Source of the DNA: an uncultured Alistipes sp.
GTDB taxonomy: Bacteria > Bacteroidota > Bacteroidia > Bacteroidales > Rikenellaceae
NCBI RefSeq assembly: GCF_963931675.1
Contig: NZ_OZ007039.1
Coordinates: forward strand, 839,657 to 903,656
Reading direction: 5' to 3'
Length of the DNA: 64,000 nucleotides
The translations under genes were made by a program, and so were the position numbers. This document shows, in pieces, positions 59,311-64,000 of the stretch (position 1 is the stretch's first letter; each line of letters begins with the position of its first letter). The notes under the pieces are model-generated. The model ran no database searches, had not been told where the DNA came from, and saw only the letters and a list, made by a program, of their open reading frames with translations.

Positions 59311-59502
59311 TTATTTAGCGTTTTTTTGACGCAGAATCGTCAGCATACGAGCTATATCTCTGCGGTTTTTCTTGATGATCGACGGGTTTTCGACGGGGGA
59401 CACGGCATGCTGCACCTTCAGCTTGGCAAGCTGTACCTTTTCGGTCTCGATGCGCTCCTGCAGGTCCTTGATCGAAATATCCTTGATTTCTGCACTTTTC
59501 AT
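59311..59502 (-). CDS. rpmC: 50S ribosomal protein L29
   Basis: A 63-residue two-helix protein near the tunnel exit ([20 protein letters not shown]), part of the docking site for signal recognition particle and trigger factor. Confidence 0.96.
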   Translation of the reverse strand: MKSAEIKDISIKDLQERIETEKVQLAKLKVQHAVSPVENPSIIKKNRRDIARMLTILRQKNAK

Positions 59503-59514
59503 GTTGTGTCTCCC

Positions 59515-59943
59515 TTAAATTGTGGTTTCGACGTAGTCACGCCGTACGATGAACTTGGTAGTGATGGGCAGTTTCTGGGCTCCCAGGCGGAGAGCCTCCT
59601 GCGCTACGGCCAGGGGCACCCCTTCGGCCTCGAAGAGAATACGGCCCGGCGTCACGGGGGCTACGAATCCTTCGGGATTACCCTTACCCTTACCCATACG
59701 CACCTCGGCGGGCTTCTTCGTAATGGGTTTGTCGGGGAAGATGCGGATCCAGAGCTGACCCTCACGTTTCATATAACGGGTGATGGCCTGACGAGCCGCC
59801 TCGATCTGCCGACCGGTGATCCAGGTGGACTCCAGCGCCTTGATTGCGAACGATCCGTATGCAAGTTGGTTACCTCTTTGAGCGAGACCTTTCATACGGC
59901 CTTTCTGCATTCTTCTAAATTTGGTCTTTTTCGGCTGTAACAT
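59515..59943 (-). CDS. rplP: 50S ribosomal protein L16
   Basis: A 142-residue protein near the peptidyl-transferase and A-site tRNA ([35 protein letters not shown]). Complete. Confidence 0.98.
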   Translation of the reverse strand: MLQPKKTKFRRMQKGRMKGLAQRGNQLAYGSFAIKALESTWITGRQIEAARQAITRYMKREGQLWIRIFPDKPITKKPAEVRMGKGKGNPEGFVAPVTPGRILFEAEGVPLAVAQEALRLGAQKLPITTKFIVRRDYVETTI

Positions 59944-59970
59944 GTTAGTTCTGCTTTAAAAAGGTCCTAC

Positions 59971-60735
59971 TTACTGATTGTTGTTGCGACGGTCGCCCCC
60001 GCGGCGTCCACGGCGGTCGCCGCGGCGGTCCCCGCGACGGTCACGACGCTCGCCGCGCTCTCCCGACGGAGCCTGGGCCGAAGCGCTTGCGATTTCGAAC
60101 AGGTCACGCTTGCCGTAGACGATACCCTGGCAGATCCACACCTTGACACCGAGGATACCCACTTTCGTGAGGGCTTCGGTCAGGCAGTAGTCAATATCTG
60201 CGCGGAAGGTATGCAGCGGAATACGTCCCTCCTTGACGGTTTCGGTACGGGCCATTTCGGCTCCGCCCACACGGCCGGCAACCTGGACCTTGATACCTTC
60301 GGCGCCCATGCGCATGGTCGAAGCGACGGCGGTCTTCACGGCGCGGCGGAACGAGACACGGCCCTCCAGCTGGCGGGCGATGTTCTGGCCCACGATCACG
60401 GCGTCGACCTCGGGACGCTTCACTTCGAAGATGTTGATCTGGATCTCCTTGCCGGTGAGCTTCTTGAGCTCCTCCTTCAGTTTGTCGACCTCCTGGCCGC
60501 CCTTGCCGATGATGATACCCGGGCGGGCCGTCGAGATCGTAACCGTCACGAGTTTGAGCGTACGCTCGATGATGATCTTCGAGATCGACGCCTTGGCCAG
60601 ACGGACGTTCAGGTACTTGCGGATCTTGGCGTCTTCCACGAGCTTGTCGGAGAAGTCCTTGCCGCCGAACCAGTTGGAATCCCAACCGCGGATGATCCCA
60701 AGACGATTTGCTATCGGATTAACTTTCTGTCCCAT
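59971..60735 (-). CDS. rpsC: 30S ribosomal protein S3 with Arg/Gly/Asp-rich tail
   Basis: A 254-residue protein at the mRNA entry with KH domain ([19 protein letters not shown]) and C-terminal S3 domain ([20 protein letters not shown]). The last 40 or so residues are a low-complexity tail of RRGDRRG repeats, an extension beyond the core fold. Such tails may bind rRNA or mRNA nonspecifically. Confidence 0.97.
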   Translation of the reverse strand: MGQKVNPIANRLGIIRGWDSNWFGGKDFSDKLVEDAKIRKYLNVRLAKASISKIIIERTLKLVTVTISTARPGIIIGKGGQEVDKLKEELKKLTGKEIQINIFEVKRPEVDAVIVGQNIARQLEGRVSFRRAVKTAVASTMRMGAEGIKVQVAGRVGGAEMARTETVKEGRIPLHTFRADIDYCLTEALTKVGILGVKVWICQGIVYGKRDLFEIASASAQAPSGERGERRDRRGDRRGDRRGRRGGDRRNNNQ

Positions 60736-60740
60736 CTGTT

Positions 60741-61151
60741 TTACTTGTTTTCTACGGTTACCATTTTGTCAACAACGATCGTTACGTGGTTCGAACGCTT
60801 GCGGATCCGGTGAGCGCGGCCCCGGGGGGCAGCCTGGATACGCTTGAGCATACGGCCACCGTCTACGAATACCTCCTTGACGCAGAGTTTCGTATCTTCG
60901 AGACGCTCGTTTTCGTTCTTGGCCTCCCAGTTGGCGATAGCCGACTTGAGGAGTTTCTCCATGCGGATCGAGGCCTCCTTCTTGGAATAACGCAGGATGC
61001 CCAGCGCCTTGTTGATCTCCACACCGCGGATGATGTCGGCCACCAGGCGCATCTTGCGGGGCGAGGTCGGGCAGTCACGCATGATGGCGATTGCCTTCTG
61101 CTTCTTTTCGGCCTTCAGTTTTTCGGCCATATTTGCTTTTCTTGCACCCAT
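60741..61151 (-). CDS. rplV: 50S ribosomal protein L22
   Basis: A 136-residue protein whose long hairpin ([20 protein letters not shown]) lines the exit tunnel at the macrolide constriction. The start at 61151 is 7 bases after the rpsS stop; a second methionine at residue 8 is possible. Confidence 0.97.
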   Translation of the reverse strand: MGARKANMAEKLKAEKKQKAIAIMRDCPTSPRKMRLVADIIRGVEINKALGILRYSKKEASIRMEKLLKSAIANWEAKNENERLEDTKLCVKEVFVDGGRMLKRIQAAPRGRAHRIRKRSNHVTIVVDKMVTVENK

Positions 61152-61158
61152 TTTCTAC

Positions 61159-61428
61159 CTATTTTTTCTTGTTACCGGCATGACCGCGGAAGTTGCGGGT
61201 GGGAGCGAACTCCCCGAGTTTGTGTCCTACCATGTTCTCAGTCACGTAGACCGGAATGAATTTGTTTCCGTTGTGGACAGCGATCGTCTGGCCGACGAAG
61301 TCGGGAGAGATCATGCTTGCACGCGACCATGTCTTGATTACCGACTTCTTGTTTCCCTCGGCCTGGGCTACGACCTTAGCCTCAAGTTTGGGGTCGATAA
61401 ACGGTCCTTTTTTCAGTGAACGACTCAT
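61159..61428 (-). CDS. rpsS: 30S ribosomal protein S19
   Basis: An 89-residue 30S-head protein ([39 protein letters not shown]). Complete. Confidence 0.98.
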   Translation of the reverse strand: MSRSLKKGPFIDPKLEAKVVAQAEGNKKSVIKTWSRASMISPDFVGQTIAVHNGNKFIPVYVTENMVGHKLGEFAPTRNFRGHAGNKKK

Positions 61429-61444
61429 TATGTACTCTTTTTAA

Positions 61445-62269
61445 TTATTTTTTCTTCTTGGAAATAATGAACTTCGAGGTCGTCTTCTTGGGATTACGGG
61501 TCTTGTAACCCTTGGCAAGCAGACCCTTGCGCGAACGGGGGTGACCACCCGAAGCACGGCCTTCGCCACCACCCATCGGGTGATCGACGGGGTTCATGAC
61601 GACACCGCGGTTGCGGGGACGGCGGCCGAGCCAACGCTCACGACCGGCCTTGCCCGACTGCTCGAGGCTGTGGTCGAGGTTCGAAACCACGCCTACCGTT
61701 GCGCGGCAAGTTACGAGTACCATACGAGTCTCGCCCGAAGGCAGCTTGATGATGGCGAATTTGCCCTCACGAGCCAGCAGCTGGGCGTAGGAACCGGCCG
61801 AACGGGCCATTGCGGCGCCCTGACCGGGGTAGAGTTCGATGTTGTGGATGACGGTTCCCAGGGGGATCTCGCTCAGGAAAAGCGTGTTGCCGACCTCCGG
61901 AGCGACGCCTGCGCCGCTCATGACGGTCTGACCCACCTGAAGTCCGTTGGGTGCGATGATGTAGCTCTTCTCACCGTCGGCGTAGACCAGCAGGGCGATA
62001 CGTGCCGTGCGGTTCGGGTCGTACTCGATCGATTTTACAGTTGCAGCGATGCCGTCCTTCGTGCGTTTGAAGTCGACGTTACGATACATCTGCTTGTGGC
62101 CGCCGCCGATGTAGCGGACGGTCATCTTACCGGCGTTGTTACGGCCGCCCGTGCTCTTTTTGGGGCTGAGGAGCGACTTCTCCGGCGTCGACTTGGTGAT
62201 CTCGTCGAACGTGCCGATAATCTTATGTCTCGTACCTGCGGTTACAGGTTTAAATTTTCTTACTGCCAT
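61445..62269 (-). CDS. rplB: 50S ribosomal protein L2
   Basis: A 274-residue core 50S protein near the peptidyl-transferase centre. [16 protein letters not shown] carries the highly conserved histidine. It ends in a Lys-rich tail ([10 protein letters not shown]). Confidence 0.98.
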   Translation of the reverse strand: MAVRKFKPVTAGTRHKIIGTFDEITKSTPEKSLLSPKKSTGGRNNAGKMTVRYIGGGHKQMYRNVDFKRTKDGIAATVKSIEYDPNRTARIALLVYADGEKSYIIAPNGLQVGQTVMSGAGVAPEVGNTLFLSEIPLGTVIHNIELYPGQGAAMARSAGSYAQLLAREGKFAIIKLPSGETRMVLVTCRATVGVVSNLDHSLEQSGKAGRERWLGRRPRNRGVVMNPVDHPMGGGEGRASGGHPRSRKGLLAKGYKTRNPKKTTSKFIISKKKK

Positions 62270-62274
62270 CTTCG

Positions 62275-62565
62275 TTAGATATTACTGTAAAAATCGATCT
62301 TGTCTCCATCCTTCAAGGTGACGATCGCCTTCTTGAAGTTGTTCGCGCGACCTTCGAGCAGCCCGGCCTTCGTATAGCGGCTCTTGAGTTTGCCCATGTA
62401 GTTCACGGTGTTGACATCCGTCACCACGACGTTGTACATCTGCTCGACGGCATTGCGGATTTGCAGTTTGTTAGCCCTCACGTCAACGATAAAACCGTAG
62501 CGATTCAACTTTTCGCCCTGAATCGTCATTTTCTCGGTCAAAACGGGCTTAATAATAATGTTCAT
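62275..62565 (-). CDS. rplW: 50S ribosomal protein L23
   Basis: A 96-residue tunnel-exit protein, docking site for trigger factor and SRP. The ATG at 62565 ([16 protein letters not shown]) is chosen; a longer in-frame extension overlaps rplD and is not conserved. Confidence 0.97.
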   Translation of the reverse strand: MNIIIKPVLTEKMTIQGEKLNRYGFIVDVRANKLQIRNAVEQMYNVVVTDVNTVNYMGKLKSRYTKAGLLEGRANNFKKAIVTLKDGDKIDFYSNI

Positions 62566-62579
62566 TGTAACTTGCGTTT

Positions 62580-63206
62580 TTAAGCTAACATCGTGTTCAA
62601 TACATTCTCGGCGCCCTCGACCATGACGATTGCCGAAGCGTTCATCACATCGTACGTGCAGACGTTCTGTGCGAGCACGGGCTTCACGTAGGGAAGGTTG
62701 CGGCACGAGAGCTGCAGGTTGACGTTCGATTCGGGCAGGACGAGCAGCACCTTCTTGTCGTCGACCTTCAGGGCCTGGGCCAGGGCGGCTACCGACTTGG
62801 TCTTGGGGGCATCCAGCGAGATGGCCTCCACGACGCTGATCACGCCGGCCTGTGCCTTGTAGGTGAGCGCGCTGCGGCGGGCGAGCTGCTTGAGCTTCTT
62901 GTTGAGTTTGAAGCTGTAGTCGCGGGGCTGGGGACCGAATACGCGGCCGCCGCCCGGGAAGAGGGGCGAAAGGATGCTGCCGCAACGGGCACCGCCGGTA
63001 CCCTTCTGACGCTTCAACTTGCGCGTCGAGCCGGCAACTTCGTTACGCTGCTTTGCCTTGTGCGTACCCTGACGCTGATCGGCCAGGTACTGCTTCACGT
63101 CGAGATAGATGGCGTGGTCATTAGCCTCCACGCCGAAAACGGCATCCGAAAGGACTACCTTGCGACCCGTTTCTTGACCCTGGGTGTTCAATACAGCTAA
63201 TTCCAT
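62580..63206 (-). CDS. rplD: 50S ribosomal protein L4
   Basis: A 208-residue protein whose extended loop ([20 protein letters not shown]) reaches the exit tunnel. In E. coli L4 also regulates the S10 operon. The start [10 protein letters not shown] is chosen at 63206, 1 base after the rplC stop. Confidence 0.97.
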   Translation of the reverse strand: MELAVLNTQGQETGRKVVLSDAVFGVEANDHAIYLDVKQYLADQRQGTHKAKQRNEVAGSTRKLKRQKGTGGARCGSILSPLFPGGGRVFGPQPRDYSFKLNKKLKQLARRSALTYKAQAGVISVVEAISLDAPKTKSVAALAQALKVDDKKVLLVLPESNVNLQLSCRNLPYVKPVLAQNVCTYDVMNASAIVMVEGAENVLNTMLA

Positions 63207-63207
63207 A

Positions 63208-63822
63208 CTACTTCTCAATCGTTAAATAAGCACCTTTGGCTCCCGGAATCGAACCCTTCACGAGGATGAGGTTGCTCTCGGGAATCACTTTCAAAACTTT
63301 CAGGTTCAGCACCTTAACCTGCTCGCCGCCCATTTGTCCGGGGAGACGTTTCCCCTTGAACACGCGCGAAGGATAGGACGAAGCGCCCAGCGAACCGGGT
63401 TTGCGCTGACGGTTGTGCTGGCCGTGGGTCTGGCCGCCGACGCCGCCGAAGCCGTGGCGTTTCACAACGCCCTGGAAGCCTCTACCTTTCGAGATCCCGG
63501 TCACGTCGACCCAGTCTTCCTCCGAGAAGAGATCTACGGTCAGCGTGTCGCCGAGTGCCACTTCGGGCATCCCCTTGAACTCCGCCAACTTGCGTTTCGG
63601 GGTCGTGCCGGCTTTCTTGAAGTGACCTAACAAACTGCTGGTGGTGTGCTTTTCACTTTTCTCGTCATAGGCAATCTGAACCGCCTCGTAAGCATCCTTC
63701 TCGACGGTTTTGATTTGCGTAACAACGCACGGACCAGCCTCAATGACAGTGCATGGTATATTCTTACCCTCGGCACTGTAAACGGAAGTCATTCCGATTT
63801 TCTTTCCAATAAGTCCTGACAT
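63208..63822 (-). CDS. rplC: 50S ribosomal protein L3
   Basis: A 204-residue protein that folds 23S rRNA near the peptidyl-transferase centre. The W-finger region ([20 protein letters not shown]) includes the glutamine methylated in other bacteria. It is the most upstream gene of the operon in this window. Confidence 0.98.
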   Translation of the reverse strand: MSGLIGKKIGMTSVYSAEGKNIPCTVIEAGPCVVTQIKTVEKDAYEAVQIAYDEKSEKHTTSSLLGHFKKAGTTPKRKLAEFKGMPEVALGDTLTVDLFSEEDWVDVTGISKGRGFQGVVKRHGFGGVGGQTHGQHNRQRKPGSLGASSYPSRVFKGKRLPGQMGGEQVKVLNLKVLKVIPESNLILVKGSIPGAKGAYLTIEK

Positions 63823-64000
63823 TTGTTGTCAATTGTTTGTTATAAATGTGTAAAGTGAAGTTTTCTTCCAACCAAGGGTCTCCGCGGAGGCCATTTTCGG
63901 GAGGGTATCCGACCGGCCCGAATGCCGGCCGGATACCTCCGAAACGGTTTGGTGCAGGGATCGTCCGGTCCGGATCTCAGCGTGCGGGTCCTCTTTCAAG
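63823..64000. other. Leader region upstream of rplC
   Basis: No rpsJ (S10) is visible in these 178 bases, though it usually lies a few dozen bases before rplC. One minus-strand frame stays open across them but has no S10 features. A strong hairpin lies at 63904-63937. Confidence 0.6.
63904..63937 (-). promoter_or_regulatory. Hairpin in rplC leader
   Basis: 14-bp arms at 63904-63917 and 63924-63937, perfect in the minus-strand RNA if one G-U pair is allowed. No T-run follows. It could be an operon leader structure, an attenuator or a terminator-like barrier. Confidence 0.6.

Noticed and set aside
60211..60847. 200-codon plus-strand frames opposite rpsC
   Set aside because: Mirror frames of an essential ribosomal gene.

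Overview
The window looks like a chromosome segment from a high-GC member of the Bacteroidales, most like Alistipes or another Rikenellaceae. Three things suggest this. Promoters repeatedly show the Bacteroidetes -7 element TAnnTTTG. Characteristic families occur: BACON domains, PepSY-like proteins and tyrosine integrases with a Bacteroidetes-type arm domain. The core genes are GC-rich while the left half is clearly AT-richer. The genus call is inference.

Bases 1-5.7 kb are the tail of a polysaccharide locus: glycosyltransferase end, Asp-box protein, membrane acyltransferase with an in-frame G9 tract, ATP-grasp ligase, initiating sugar-phosphate transferase, PIG-L deacetylase and a WbuC cupin, closed by a strong terminator. 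From 5.7 to 8.15 kb lie an intact IS256-family element of the zinc-ribbon type (26-bp perfect ends, 8-bp target duplication) and a 5'-truncated second IS256 transposase abutting a remnant of an IS21-type end.

From about 8.27 to 27.41 kb sits a mobilizable element bounded by a 20-bp direct repeat. Two integrases stand at the left end, and relaxase, relaxosome-protein and excisionase-like genes at the right. Its cargo is a type I restriction-modification operon (regulator, hsdR, GIY-YIG-like gene, DUF4268 gene, hsdM, ORF6N gene, hsdS). It is followed by three more hsdS cassettes in alternating orientation and a dedicated tyrosine recombinase. Inverted repeats inside the cassettes indicate a phase-variable specificity shufflon. 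A complete IS21-family element (27.57-30.15 kb) and a decayed stretch close the accessory half.

The core chromosome resumes near 30.6 kb. It holds tRNA-Ser(GGA), a flavodoxin-like reductase and a four-gene minus-strand operon (FtsX-like permease, menaquinone/ubiquinone methyltransferase, two exported proteins). Next come an SDR enzyme, a zinc metallopeptidase, an SGNH hydrolase-MBOAT-PAP2 cluster, a secreted BACON nuclease, lysS, and tpiA with an in-frame membrane extension. A MaoC hydratase and small exported proteins follow. The last 15.5 kb is the S10-spc-alpha ribosomal operon on the minus strand, rplC to rplQ, including secY, map, infA and rpoA. It is interrupted between rpsN and rpsH by about 0.8 kb of non-coding DNA carrying 48-bp tandem repeats and its own promoter. 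Four homopolymer tracts of exactly nine G or C occur in the window, one of them inside a gene.
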